Below are positions 1 through 7,934 of a stretch of 64,000 nt of DNA, piece by piece. Below the pieces are notes generated by a model that saw only the letters and a list, made by a program, of their open reading frames with translations, had not been told where the DNA came from and searched no databases. Position numbers and translations under genes: made by a program. Position 1 is the stretch's first letter. Each line of letters opens with the position of its first letter. This DNA is from Halomonas halophila (GTDB taxonomy: Bacteria > Pseudomonadota > Gammaproteobacteria > Pseudomonadales > Halomonadaceae). The DNA lies in contig NZ_CP129121.1 in NCBI RefSeq assembly GCF_030406665.1, positions 3,162,001-3,226,000 on the forward strand, given 5' to 3'.

Positions 1-170
1 TGCCGGTCGATGATGACGAGGCCTGCGCCTGGGCCTACTGCTGGCTGCGCAACCGCGACCCGGACAGCTACGAGGCCGCCCGCGACGCCCTCCCCGAGCA
101 CCTTCGCGAGCCGCTGGATGCCGCCCTCAAGGCCGCCTGGACGGATCGCCAAGGACTGCGCCTGGTATGA
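1..170 (+). CDS. 3' end of an unidentified protein (partial)
   Basis: The window opens inside a reading frame (codons in phase from base 3) that ends at a TGA at 168-170. The visible 55 residues are rich in Ala, Asp, Glu, Arg and Trp, with a helical look and no cysteine motif, signal or membrane segment. I do not recognise the family; the start and any domain lie outside the window. The codon use matches the high-G+C neighbours, so I take it as the tail of a real gene. Confidence 0.55.
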   Translation, partial: PVDDDEACAWAYCWLRNRDPDSYEAARDALPEHLREPLDAALKAAWTDRQGLRLV

Positions 171-247
171 CGCCGCGCCCATGTCTTCAGGAGGCGGCCT
201 GGCCGAACCGCCAGGGCCTCCGGCTGGTGTAACGCCCGCCCACCACA

Positions 248-586
248 TCAGCGCCGGCGCGCGGCCTTCTTGGGCTTGAAGCCCGCCGGCTTGGTGGCCA
301 GCCATTCGACGAAAGCACGAACCTCCGGATGCGCCAGCAGCGCCTCCCGGCTGCGATAATGCTCGGCCAGCTCGCGCTCGCCGAGCACCGCGTGGATGTG
401 CTTGTGGCAGGCGTGACACAGCCACAGGATCGCCGTCAGCCGCTCGGCACGATCGAATCGACGCCGATAGCGCGCCTTGCCGTGCAGGGCGCGGGGAATC
501 AGATGATGCCGGGTCAGCGGCGCCGCCCGGCCGCACAGCTCGCAGCCCTCGGGGCGGGGCGGCGGCGAGAGATCGTGTCCGACCAT
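248..586 (-). CDS. HNH endonuclease-like protein
   Basis: This is a 112-residue protein with the signature of a small HNH/zinc-binding nuclease. It has a Cys15-x2-Cys18 knuckle, an Arg-His-His stretch at 26-28 and a second Cys57-x2-Cys60 followed by His61, His63 and His65. The paired CxxC motifs would bind zinc, and the RHH histidine is the likely general base of the beta-beta-alpha-metal fold. The C-terminus is basic (KPKKAARRR), which would suit DNA binding. Nothing nearby suggests phage or restriction genes; it sits divergently from a membrane protein. The ATG at 584-586 is chosen; upstream extensions in the same frame have no better start. Its substrate and role are unknown. Confidence 0.75.
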   Translation of the reverse strand: MVGHDLSPPPRPEGCELCGRAAPLTRHHLIPRALHGKARYRRRFDRAERLTAILWLCHACHKHIHAVLGERELAEHYRSREALLAHPEVRAFVEWLATKPAGFKPKKAARRR

Positions 587-631
587 GGCCCTCTCCACGA
601 CGATACATGCCTCTAGGATAAGGAAAATCAC

Positions 632-1450
632 ATGGACGTTCCGCTTACCTGGCAGCTGGCCAAGCTCGCGGTCTCGATCGGCGTGGTGCTCGGCCTGTCG
701 ATGATCGCCGAGCGCGTCAGCACCCGCGTCGCCGGACTGCTCTCCGGCTATCCGCTGGGCACCGCCATCGCGCTGTTCTTCATCGGCCTCGAGCTCTCGC
801 CCGTCTTCGCCGCCGAGAGCGCGGTGCACACCCTGGCCGGGTTCACGGCGACCCTGGCGCTGGGCGGCGGCTACCTGCTCGGCGGCCGTCGCGACGGCCT
901 GGCGGGCATCGCGCTGGGCACCCTGACGGGGCTCGCCTGCTGGCTCGCCACCAGCCTGGTGCTGACCCGGATCGACTTCGATCGCGTCACCGGCACCCTG
1001 ACGACGCTGGCCGCCATCGCCGTGTTCACCTGGCTCTATCGCCGGGTGCCGGACATCAAGGCCAGTCCCAAGGGCGGCTTCTCCTGGCCCGCCCTGGCGC
1101 TGCGCGCCGGCCTCGCCGCGGGCATCATCTTCCTGATCACCGGCCTCGCCCACGTGGTGCCCTCGGCCTGGGCCGGGGTGATGGCGGCCTTCCCGGTGAC
1201 CATGTATCCGTTCCTGGTGATCCTGCACCTGACCCAGGGTGCCGCGCCCACGGCTACCGTGATCAAGCACTATCCCGCTGGGCTCGGCTCGCTGCTGTGG
1301 TACGCCCTGGTGGTTTCGCTGACCTACGACAGCCTCGGCCTGTGGCCGGGCACGCTGCTGGGCTTCGCCGCGGCCACGCTGTGGCTGCTCGGCTGGACCC
1401 GGCTGCAGCGCTGGTGGCGCGAGCGCCGCACGCCGTCAGCGCGCGGCTGA
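632..1450 (+). CDS. Multi-pass membrane protein with internal duplication
   Basis: A 272-residue, strongly hydrophobic protein with about eight predicted membrane segments. The two halves resemble each other: the first carries AGLLSGYPLGTAIALFFIG and the second AGVMAAFPVTMYPFLVIL, each after a similar helix. This suggests a tandem duplication of a four-helix unit, as seen in GlpM-like or small transporter families. No catalytic motif is visible. The start at 632 follows an AAGGA about 8 bases upstream. It is divergent from the HNH gene and precedes the thioesterase. A transport or permease role is inference only. Confidence 0.75.
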   Translation: MDVPLTWQLAKLAVSIGVVLGLSMIAERVSTRVAGLLSGYPLGTAIALFFIGLELSPVFAAESAVHTLAGFTATLALGGGYLLGGRRDGLAGIALGTLTGLACWLATSLVLTRIDFDRVTGTLTTLAAIAVFTWLYRRVPDIKASPKGGFSWPALALRAGLAAGIIFLITGLAHVVPSAWAGVMAAFPVTMYPFLVILHLTQGAAPTATVIKHYPAGLGSLLWYALVVSLTYDSLGLWPGTLLGFAAATLWLLGWTRLQRWWRERRTPSARG

Positions 1451-1531
1451 AAGGGCCGCCGACCCGCCCATTGACCAAGCGCTTGCTCGGCGGCGATGCT
1501 GACAGGCCGGCCATGATCGACGAGGACGCCC

Positions 1532-1942
1532 ATGTTCACGCGCACCATCGAACCCGCTTTCTACGACACCGATGCCCTGGGGCACATCAACAACACCCGC
1601 CTGCCGGCCTGGTTCGAGCTGGCGCGCAATGACCTCTTCCGGCTGTTCACGCCGGACCTCGACCCGGGCCGCTGGCGGCTGATCATGGCGCGCATGGAGA
1701 TCGACTACCGGGCCGAGCTCTACTACGGCCAGGACATCGAGATCCGCACCTATCTCACTCGCCTCGGCACCAGCTCCTTCACCGTGACCCAGGAGGCCTG
1801 GCAGTCGGGCCGACTGGCCAACCTGGGGCATACCGTACTGGTCCACTACGATCATCAGGCCAAGGGGGCGGTCCCCCTCGAGGGCGCGCTCCGCGAGGCC
1901 CTCGCCGCCCACCTGCAAGACACGGAGACCCAGGACGCATGA
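1532..1942 (+). CDS. Acyl-CoA thioesterase, 4HBT (YbgC/FadM-like) family
   Basis: A 136-residue single hot-dog domain. The N-terminal segment FYDTDALGHINN (residues 10-21) matches the YbgC/4-hydroxybenzoyl-CoA thioesterase active-site pattern, with Asp14 in the catalytic position followed by Gly17, His18 and Asn20. The central long helix and the later MARMEIDYRAELYYGQDIEI strands fit the fold. Such enzymes hydrolyse short- to medium-chain acyl-CoA in the cytoplasm. The stop overlaps the ATG of the downstream ybaK by four bases (1939-1942), so the two are translationally coupled. The natural acyl substrate cannot be told from the sequence. Confidence 0.88.
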   Translation: MFTRTIEPAFYDTDALGHINNTRLPAWFELARNDLFRLFTPDLDPGRWRLIMARMEIDYRAELYYGQDIEIRTYLTRLGTSSFTVTQEAWQSGRLANLGHTVLVHYDHQAKGAVPLEGALREALAAHLQDTETQDA

Positions 1943-2406
1943 CCCCCGCCATCAAGGCCCTGGAAAAGGCCGGCGTGGCCTTCGAGACGGCCAGCTACGA
2001 GCATGACCCGCGCCGCCCCGCCTACGGCGAGGAGGCTGCCGAGGCCCTGGGCCTGCCCGCCGAGTCGGTGTTCAAGACCCTGCTCGCACGCCTCGACGAC
2101 GGCCGGATGGCGATGGCCATCGTGCCGGTCTCCGGCCAGCTCGACCTCAAGGCGCTGGCCCGGGCGGCCGGTGCCCGCAAGGCGCAGATGGCCGAGTCCG
2201 CCGAGGCCGAACGCGCCACCGGCTATGTGGTCGGCGGCATCAGCCCGCTGGGCCAGAAGAAGCGCCTGCCGGCCTTCATCGACGCCAGCGCCGAGGCGCT
2301 GGCGCGCTTCCACGTCAGCGGCGGACGCCGCGGCCTGGAGCTCGCCCTCGCCCCGGCCGACCTGGCGCGACTGCTGTCGGCGACCTTCGCCCCCCTGGCA
2401 CGCTGA
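1939..2406 (+). CDS. ybaK: Cys-tRNA(Pro)/Cys-tRNA(Cys) deacylase YbaK
   Basis: A 155-residue single-domain protein of the YbaK/EbsC trans-editing family, the usual length. It shows the family hallmarks: TPAIKALEKAGVAFE at the start, a central VFKTLLARLDDGRMAMAIVPVSGQLDLKALARAAG block, and GYVVGGISPLGQKKRLPAFID, which contains the conserved Gly-Gly-x-Ser-Pro loop and the Lys-Lys pair. It hydrolyses cysteine mischarged on tRNA-Pro by ProRS, keeping Cys out of Pro codons. Its ATG overlaps the thioesterase stop (ATGA), so it is probably co-transcribed with it. Confidence 0.93.
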   Translation: MTPAIKALEKAGVAFETASYEHDPRRPAYGEEAAEALGLPAESVFKTLLARLDDGRMAMAIVPVSGQLDLKALARAAGARKAQMAESAEAERATGYVVGGISPLGQKKRLPAFIDASAEALARFHVSGGRRGLELALAPADLARLLSATFAPLAR

Positions 2407-2466
2407 GCCGAACGCCGCCGTCTGCGGTCCCAGTCGTATCCGCCCCATCGATCCCAAGGAAGCCCC

Positions 2467-2784
2467 ATGGCCATCCGCTACGATCTCTGGCTCGATCCCG
2501 ATAACGTCGCTCGCCATCGCGCCGTCGAGGCCGACCTGGAGAACTTCTTCCTCGAGCGCTTCGCCGACTACCCGCATATCCGCTTGTTCGGGGCAGACCC
2601 CTACGATTATGATGCGCCCTTCAACCGCCTCTACGATGTCCTGATCGCGCGCGGCGGCGAGTACTGCGAACGGCACTGGCACTACGTGCCCACCCCCGAG
2701 CAGCTCAACCGCACCTTCTTTCGCGCCGTGGGACGCTCGACCAAGTTCATACGAGACGACCCCGACGATGGTGATTCAACCTGA
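2467..2784 (+). CDS. Small acidic conserved hypothetical protein
   Basis: A 105-residue soluble protein with no membrane segment or cysteine pair, rich in aromatic and acidic residues (many Tyr, Asp, His). The ATG at 2467 has a well-placed AAGGA upstream. The stop lies 17 bases inside the next gene, whose start at 2768 is in another frame, so the two are translationally coupled. I do not recognise the domain. The overlap suggests a functional tie to the DUF501 protein, but no function can be given. Confidence 0.7.
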   Translation: MAIRYDLWLDPDNVARHRAVEADLENFFLERFADYPHIRLFGADPYDYDAPFNRLYDVLIARGGEYCERHWHYVPTPEQLNRTFFRAVGRSTKFIRDDPDDGDST

Positions 2785-3289
2785 CACCCTGCCCGACGAG
2801 CGCCAGCTCGCCGTCATCGCCGCGCAGCTCGGCCGCGCGCCCCGCGGCATCGAGGCGCTGGCCGCCACCGACGGCGAGGGCACGCCGCTGGTGCTGCGCA
2901 TGGCGCCCATCGTCGACGAAACGCCCTTCCCGACGCTCTACTGGCTGAGCGACGAGCGGCTCAAGATCGAGCTGTCGCGCATCGAGGCCGCCGGCGTGAT
3001 CAAGACCCTCGAGGCCCGGCTGAAGGAGGACCCCGAGTTCCTGGCCGCCTATCACCAGAGCCACGAGGACTACGTGGCCGCCCGCTGGGGCTACATGAGC
3101 GAGGCCCAGCGCGCCGAGGTCGAGCGCCGCGGCTACGGCGACGTGCTTCGCCAGCGCGGCATCGGCGGCATCGCCAACTGGGACCAGGTGCGCTGCCTGC
3201 ACACCCAGTACGCCCATCATCTGTGCGGTCACAACGTCATCGGTCAGTGGGTGGACGCCGAATACGGCGTCATCGACCTGCTGCCCTGA
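2768..3289 (+). CDS. DUF501 domain-containing protein
   Basis: A 173-residue protein matching, from memory, the DUF501 family (a small family best known from actinobacteria). Recognisable parts are the N-terminal QLGRAPRGIEALAAT, the central FPTLYWLS-DERLKIELSRIEAAG block, and the C-terminal VRCLHTQYAHHLCGHNVIGQWV, where Cys, His and two further His residues cluster and could bind metal. The biochemical role of the family is not established. It overlaps the preceding small gene by 17 bases and is followed by a hairpin terminator, so the pair forms a short transcription unit. Confidence 0.85.
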   Translation: MVIQPDTLPDERQLAVIAAQLGRAPRGIEALAATDGEGTPLVLRMAPIVDETPFPTLYWLSDERLKIELSRIEAAGVIKTLEARLKEDPEFLAAYHQSHEDYVAARWGYMSEAQRAEVERRGYGDVLRQRGIGGIANWDQVRCLHTQYAHHLCGHNVIGQWVDAEYGVIDLLP

Positions 3290-3319
3290 GCGGTCGGCCG
3301 TGGCATGGCGAGATCACAC

Positions 3320-3345
3320 GAGGGCGCCTGACGGCGCCCTTCTTG
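3320..3345 (+). terminator. Rho-independent terminator after the DUF501 gene
   Basis: A GAGGGCGCC arm, a TGAC loop and a GGCGCCCTTC arm followed by TTG form a strong GC stem with a short T-rich tail, 30 bases after the DUF501 stop and before the LOG gene. Confidence 0.7.
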
Positions 3346-3383
3346 CGTCGGCACGCCGACGACCACGCATCAAGGAGGACATC

Positions 3384-3935
3384 ATGTCGAGATTCTGCGT
3401 CTATCTGGGCTCGCGGGACGGCCACGACCCGCGCTTTCTCGTCGCCGCCCGGACGCTGGGCGAGGCGCTGGCCCGCCGAGGCCACTCGCTGGTCTACGGC
3501 GGCGCCCGCGTGGGCATGATGGGCGAGCTGGCCGACAGCGTGCTGGCGGCCGGCGGTGAGGTGATCGGCGTGATGCCGGATCATCTGGTGGAGCGCGAGC
3601 AGGCGCACCTGGCGCTGACCCGGCTGATCCGCGTGCGCAACATGCACGAACGCAAGGCCAGCATGGCCGCCCACTGCGATGCCTTCATCGCCCTACCCGG
3701 CGGCATCGGCACCCTGGAGGAGCTGTTCGAGGCCTGGACCTGGCGCTATCTGGGGCTGCACGACAAGCCGATCGGCCTGCTCGACACCGCCGGTTTCTAT
3801 TCGCCGCTGCTGACCTTCCTCGACAGCACCGTGGAGCACGGTTTCCTCAACGCCCGCACCCGCCAGGACCTGCTCGCCGCCGAGGCGCCCGAGGCGCTGC
3901 TCGACGCCCTGGAGGCGCGCCTGGCCGTCGCCTGA
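3384..3935 (+). CDS. LOG family protein (TIGR00730 Rossmann fold)
   Basis: A 183-residue lysine-decarboxylase-like/LOG protein. It shows the Rossmann GG at 39-40 (LVYGGARVGMMG), the MHERK motif at 87-91 and PGGIGTLEE from 105. These together form the nucleotide-binding and catalytic site of cytokinin-riboside 5'-monophosphate phosphoribohydrolases. In bacteria, family members cleave nucleoside 5'-monophosphates to ribose 5-phosphate and a base. The start at 3384 follows a clear AAGGAGG. It stands alone between a terminator and a convergent gene; the actual nucleotide substrate is not known. Confidence 0.9.
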   Translation: MSRFCVYLGSRDGHDPRFLVAARTLGEALARRGHSLVYGGARVGMMGELADSVLAAGGEVIGVMPDHLVEREQAHLALTRLIRVRNMHERKASMAAHCDAFIALPGGIGTLEELFEAWTWRYLGLHDKPIGLLDTAGFYSPLLTFLDSTVEHGFLNARTRQDLLAAEAPEALLDALEARLAVA

Positions 3936-3958
3936 GGCGTTTCACGCCCCACGACGCA

Positions 3959-3985
3959 GACCGCCCGGCACGGGGCCGGGCGGTC
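3959..3985. terminator. GC-rich hairpin between convergent genes
   Basis: GACCGCCCGGC, a short loop and GCCGGGCGGTC form a perfect 11-bp stem between the stops of the LOG gene and the convergent exonuclease-like gene. It lacks a long T tract on either side, so it may pause or block RNA polymerase from both directions rather than act as a textbook terminator. Confidence 0.5.
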
Positions 3986-4013
3986 GAGAGCATCACGGGG
4001 CGTCATCGCCGTC

Positions 4014-4508
4014 TCAGTCGGCGATCTCCAGCGTGCGCTGGTAGGTGAGCTGCAGCAGCAGGGCGTCTTCCCCGGCGCGGTGGCGATGGATGCCACGCTC
4101 CTCGATGATCGCTTCCTTGATGTCGCTCCAGCGCGCCATCTGCGCCTCGCTGAGCAGGCGGCGCAGGGCCTCGAGGCGGAAGGCGGGCAGCATGCCCGCG
4201 TGGTGGAAGAGCAGCGACAGCCAGGTGTTGTCGTAGCCCCAGCTGTCGCTGTAGGCCACGCCGACCTCGGCCAGCTCGTCGTTGAGCCAGCGCGCCACCT
4301 GACGTACCGGGTGGCCCTCGCGCGCCAGGCGATTGCGCGAGATGCCATGCAGGAGTTCCGCCTTGGGATCCCAGTGCGTCCACTCGTCCAGGGGCTGGAT
4401 CAGGAAGGCGCAGGTGCTGCCGTCCGCGCGAGCCAGGCCGACCTCGATGGGGTAGCTGCCGCGTCCGAATCCGGACGCTTCGATATCCAGCAGTGTCGGT
4501 AACGTCAC
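4014..4508 (-). CDS. 3'-5' exonuclease-like protein (DEDD/RNase H fold)
   Basis: About 164 residues from a GTG start (4506-4508). Near the N-terminus LLDIEASGFG carries the DxE pair that begins the Exo I motif of DEDD exonucleases, followed by IEVGLA. Later acidic residues (YSDSWGYDN, and a C-terminal HRAGEDAL that resembles the HxxxD of Exo III) fit the fold. The GTG has an AAGGA 11 bases upstream. An ATG at 4545-4547 would add 13 residues but lacks a good ribosome site. Family relatives act on DNA or RNA 3' ends; the substrate here is unknown. Confidence 0.7.
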   Translation of the reverse strand: MTLPTLLDIEASGFGRGSYPIEVGLARADGSTCAFLIQPLDEWTHWDPKAELLHGISRNRLAREGHPVRQVARWLNDELAEVGVAYSDSWGYDNTWLSLLFHHAGMLPAFRLEALRRLLSEAQMARWSDIKEAIIEERGIHRHRAGEDALLLQLTYQRTLEIAD

Positions 4509-4587
4509 GGGCTGCTGAGTCCTTGATGATGTAGGACCGCCGATCATTGGCGGCCGAAGTCACTGCCCCGGATGAGGCGCCATCATC

Positions 4588-5103
4588 CTAGTGTCGCGTC
4601 CCGGCTTCGTCGCTGTCCAGTGGCGCCACCGGCACGGCGTTGCGTTCGGCCAGCGCCGTCCAGTGCGCGGTACGTTCGGGATCCTGCGGCAGCTCCAGCT
4701 CGCCGTCGCGGTAAGCCCGCGCCAGGCGCTCCGCCGCCAGACGATGTCCCGCCTCGCCGGCCCGGGCGTACCAGGTCACCGCACGGTCGGCGCGATGCGG
4801 ATACTGGGCACAGCCATGCTCGTAGATCTGCCCGGCCTGATACTGGGCATGCAGGTCGCCCCCCTGGGCAGCCTCGAGCACATAGCGGGCACCGCGTGCC
4901 TTGTCCTGGGGCGTGACGGCGCGATGGAACAGCATATGGCCGTACAGCGACAGGGCGGCCGGGTGGCCGGCATCCGCGCAGCGCTGGAAGAGATGCATGG
5001 TCAGGCGCTGCGTGCGCGGCGAGCGAGGCAGCCAGCGCGTATGAAACAGCTGGCGCGCCAGATGGTACTCGAGCCGAGTGAACAGTGACGATGCCTGCGG
5101 CAT
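4588..5103 (-). CDS. Sel1-like repeat (TPR) protein
   Basis: A 171-residue protein built of Sel1-like repeats. Successive helix pairs contain AGHPAALSLYGHMLFH, A-QGGDLHAQYQAGQIYEHG and AGEAGHRLAAERLARAYRDGE, with the conserved Ala-Gly and Tyr-Gly spacing of the family. Such proteins are protein-protein adaptors, often in the periplasm or at the inner membrane, but no clear signal peptide is visible here. The ATG at 5103 has an AAGG 9 bases upstream; a TTG three codons earlier is also possible. It lies on the same strand as, and upstream of, the exonuclease-like gene. Confidence 0.8.
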   Translation of the reverse strand: MPQASSLFTRLEYHLARQLFHTRWLPRSPRTQRLTMHLFQRCADAGHPAALSLYGHMLFHRAVTPQDKARGARYVLEAAQGGDLHAQYQAGQIYEHGCAQYPHRADRAVTWYARAGEAGHRLAAERLARAYRDGELELPQDPERTAHWTALAERNAVPVAPLDSDEAGTRH

Positions 5104-5323
5104 GACAAACAACCTTGCGTCCTGGGGGTCGGTTGATGACGTCGAGCATGTTCCCGTGCTCGGCGTCCTGTACGGAAAAATCGGCCGCCTTGTGGGCTCC
5201 TCCCAGGCAGCGGATGCGCAGCATACGCCCGCCCCGGCAGTGACTCAACCCCTCGGCGTTTACGATATCGCTCCCCCGGCGCTACCATGCCAGGGCACTG
5301 CCCCCCTTGATGAGGAGAAACGG

Positions 5324-6355
5324 ATGCAGACCCGCCCCCTGGGCCGAACCGGCCTCGACGTCAGCCGGCTGTGCCTCGGCACCATGACCTTCGGCGAGCA
5401 GAACAGCGAGGCCGAGGCCCACGAGCAGCTCGACCGCGCCGTGGCCTTCGGCGTCAACTTCATCGACACCGCCGAAATGTACCCGGTGCCGCCCAGGGCC
5501 GAGACCCAGGGCCTGACCGAGTCCTACGTCGGCAGCTGGCTCAAGGCCCGCGGCGCGAGGGACGACGTCATCATCGCCACCAAGGCCGCCGGCCCGGGAC
5601 TCGACCACATCCGCGGCGGCCCGCGCCTGACCCGCGAACACCTGCACCAGGCCATCGACACCAGCCTGGCGCGGCTGCAGACCGACTACGTCGACCTCTA
5701 CCAGCTGCACTGGCCGGACCGCCGTGCCAACTTCTTCGGCCGTCTCGGCTACGAGCACGACGCCGAAGAGGACGCCAACTCCCTCGAGGAGAGCCTGTCG
5801 GCACTGCATGAGCTGGTGCAAGCCGGCAAGATCCGGGCCGTGGGCCTCTCCAACGAGACGCCCTGGGGCGTGATGCATGCCCTCCAGCTGGCCGAGCGCC
5901 AGGGCCTGCCACGGGTCGCCTCGGTTCAGAACCCCTACAGCCTGCTCAACCGCAGTTTCGAGGTGGGACTGGCCGAGATCGCCCATCGCGAGGACGTCGG
6001 CCTGCTGGCCTATTCGCCGCTGGCCTTCGGCAAGCTGTCCGGCAAATACCTCGACGGCGCTCGGCCGGAAGGCGCGCGCCTGACGCTCTTCGAGCGCTTC
6101 CAGCGCTACAACTCGCCGCAGGCCGAGGAGGCGACCCGCGCCTACGTCGAGATCGCTCGCCAGCATGGCCTCGACCCGGCCCAGATGGCCCTGGCCTACG
6201 TCAATTCGCGCTCCTTCCTGACCAGCAATATCATCGGCGCCACCACCATGGCGCAGCTGGAGAGCAACCTGGAGAGCGAGTCGCTGCGCCTCGACGACGA
6301 GGTGCTCGCGGCCATCGAAGCCGTGCACCAGCGTCACCCCAACCCCAGCCCCTGA
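5324..6355 (+). CDS. tas: Aldo/keto reductase, Tas family
   Basis: A 343-residue NADP(H)-dependent aldo/keto reductase close in length to E. coli Tas (346). It begins MQTRPLGRTGLDVSRLCLGTM and has NFIDTAEMYPVPP, with the catalytic Asp and Tyr, a following Lys in IIATKAAGPG, and the QLHWPDR strand carrying the active-site His. The FFGRLGYEHDAEE insertion is typical of the Tas subfamily. The start is fixed by a GAGGAG ribosome site at 5312-5317. It acts in the cytoplasm on an unknown carbonyl substrate. It appears monocistronic, ending before a hairpin at 6369-6409. Confidence 0.9.
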   Translation: MQTRPLGRTGLDVSRLCLGTMTFGEQNSEAEAHEQLDRAVAFGVNFIDTAEMYPVPPRAETQGLTESYVGSWLKARGARDDVIIATKAAGPGLDHIRGGPRLTREHLHQAIDTSLARLQTDYVDLYQLHWPDRRANFFGRLGYEHDAEEDANSLEESLSALHELVQAGKIRAVGLSNETPWGVMHALQLAERQGLPRVASVQNPYSLLNRSFEVGLAEIAHREDVGLLAYSPLAFGKLSGKYLDGARPEGARLTLFERFQRYNSPQAEEATRAYVEIARQHGLDPAQMALAYVNSRSFLTSNIIGATTMAQLESNLESESLRLDDEVLAAIEAVHQRHPNPSP

Positions 6356-6368
6356 GGCCGATGCTCCC

Positions 6369-6409
6369 TCCCGGGCCAAGGCTATGAGCGCGATAGCCCC
6401 GGCCCGGGA
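6369..6409. terminator. Hairpin after tas
   Basis: CCCGGGCC and a GGCTA step pair with TAGCC and GGCCCGGG around a short loop, shortly after the tas stop. There is no T run, so the terminator call is moderate; it could also be a transcript-stabilising stem. Confidence 0.45.
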
Positions 6410-6459
6410 CACTGCCTGATATACTCGCAGCCGACTCAATTCAGGCACAGGAGCGCCCC

Positions 6460-7242
6460 ATGCTGAGCGTGATCTCGCCCGCCAAGACACTGGACTTCGA
6501 GACCCCGGCGACCACGGCCCAGGCCACCCAGCCCGACTTTCTCGACCGCAGCCGTGAGCTGATCGGCATCCTGCGCGACCTCTCGCCCCAGCAAATCGGT
6601 GAGCTGATGGGCGTCAGCGACAAGATCGCCGGGCTCAACGCGGCCCGCTTCGCCGAGTGGCAGACGCCTTTCACGCCGGACAACGCCAAGCCCGCCGCCC
6701 AGGCCTTCCAGGGTGACGTCTACGTGGGGCTGGAAGCCGCCACCTTCGACGAAGGCGACAACGCCTTCGCCCAGGAGCACCTGCGCATCCTCTCCGGCCT
6801 CTACGGCCTGCTGCGACCGCTGGATCTGATCCAGCCCTACCGGCTGGAAATGGGCACCAAGCTCGCCAACCCGGCCGGCAAGGATCTCTATGCCTACTGG
6901 AAGCCGACCCTGACCGATGCCCTCGATCGGGCCATCGCCGAGAGCGGCAGCAAGGTACTGGTCAACCTGGCCTCCAACGAGTACTTCAAGGCCGTCGATG
7001 CGAAGAAGCTCGACGCCCGTGTGATCACCCCGGTGTTCAAGGACGAGAAGAACGGCCAGTACAAGATCATCAGCTTCTACGCCAAGAAGGCCCGCGGCCT
7101 GATGGCGGCCTGGATGATCCAGCAGCGCCTCGACGATCCGGAAGGCCTCAAGGACTTCGACGTGGCCGGCTATCGCTACAGCGCCGCGCAGTCCCAGGGC
7201 AATACCCTGGTGTTCTGCCGCGCCGAACAGGATCGCCCGTAA
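6460..7242 (+). CDS. yaaA: Peroxide stress protein YaaA
   Basis: A 260-residue protein matching YaaA (DUF328/UPF0246; E. coli 258 residues). The start MLSVISPAKTLDF and the blocks LMGVSDKIAGLNAARF, LRILSGLYGLLRPLDLIQPYRLEMGTKL, NLASNEYFKAV and FYAKKARGLMAAW are diagnostic. In E. coli YaaA lowers free intracellular iron during hydrogen peroxide stress and binds DNA in a helix-hairpin-helix-like manner. The gene ends six bases before the convergent isochorismatase-fold gene, leaving no room for a terminator between them. No OxyR site was recognised upstream. Confidence 0.95.
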   Translation: MLSVISPAKTLDFETPATTAQATQPDFLDRSRELIGILRDLSPQQIGELMGVSDKIAGLNAARFAEWQTPFTPDNAKPAAQAFQGDVYVGLEAATFDEGDNAFAQEHLRILSGLYGLLRPLDLIQPYRLEMGTKLANPAGKDLYAYWKPTLTDALDRAIAESGSKVLVNLASNEYFKAVDAKKLDARVITPVFKDEKNGQYKIISFYAKKARGLMAAWMIQQRLDDPEGLKDFDVAGYRYSAAQSQGNTLVFCRAEQDRP

Positions 7243-7248
7243 CGTACC

Positions 7249-7827
7249 TCAGTCGAAGAAGCGCAGCGGCCGCGGAGAGCGCGGTTTGAGGAAGCGGCGA
7301 TGCACGTCCCCGAAGCGGGCATCGTCGCAGCGCTCGAGCCACTCATAGGCCGCCATGTCGGCGCTCACCGCCCAGGCGCCGGCCCGCTCGATCCGCCGCC
7401 GGGCCAGGGACGCTTCCTCGCGCCGCCGGCTGACGGTGGCCTCGGCCAGCCAGAAGACCTCGTAGCCCGCCTCACGAAGCCCGAGCCCCGTCTGCAGCAC
7501 GCAGACGTGGGCCTCGGCCCCGCACAGCACCACCTGGTGCCGCCCGCTCTGGGCCAGCGCCTTGGCGAAGTCAGGCTCCGCATGGGCATCGAAGCGGCTC
7601 TTTTCCCAATAAAGGGCGCCTTCGAGTGCCTCGCGCAGCCGGGGCTCGCTGCCCCCGAGGCCCGCCGGATACTGCTCGGTCAGCCATACCGGCACCTCCA
7701 GTGCAGAGGCGACCCCACCCAGCCAGCTCGCTTCCCCGACGGCCTGCTCGCCGCCGTCCAGCACCGGCAGCAGCCCGGCCTGAAGGTCGACGATCAGCAG
7801 CAGGCTCTTCTCTCGAACAAGACGCAT
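7249..7827 (-). CDS. Isochorismatase-family cysteine hydrolase
   Basis: A 192-residue single-domain hydrolase with the full catalytic triad of the isochorismatase-like fold: Asp14 (LLIVDLQAG), Lys76 (YWEKSRFDA) and Cys109 (GAEAHVCVLQTG), with the usual cis-peptide region before the Cys. The overall pattern is nearest to the YcaC-like or nicotinamidase-like branch without the metal-binding His cluster of nicotinamidases. Cytoplasmic; the substrate is unknown. It is convergent with yaaA and divergent from the Tim44-like gene. Confidence 0.88.
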   Translation of the reverse strand: MRLVREKSLLLIVDLQAGLLPVLDGGEQAVGEASWLGGVASALEVPVWLTEQYPAGLGGSEPRLREALEGALYWEKSRFDAHAEPDFAKALAQSGRHQVVLCGAEAHVCVLQTGLGLREAGYEVFWLAEATVSRRREEASLARRRIERAGAWAVSADMAAYEWLERCDDARFGDVHRRFLKPRSPRPLRFFD

Positions 7828-7934
7828 CGATGATCCTCCACGGCAAACGGTGCCGGTGTCGCCCCAAGCCGCTAGAATGGTGGCTTCGACTTCTTCCCGG
7901 CGGGCTCTCCCGTCACATTCCCTGGAGACACACG

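Noticed and set aside
248..586. Phage or restriction-modification remnant at the HNH gene
   Set aside because: No integrase, methyltransferase, terminase or other phage gene is nearby and composition matches the neighbours.
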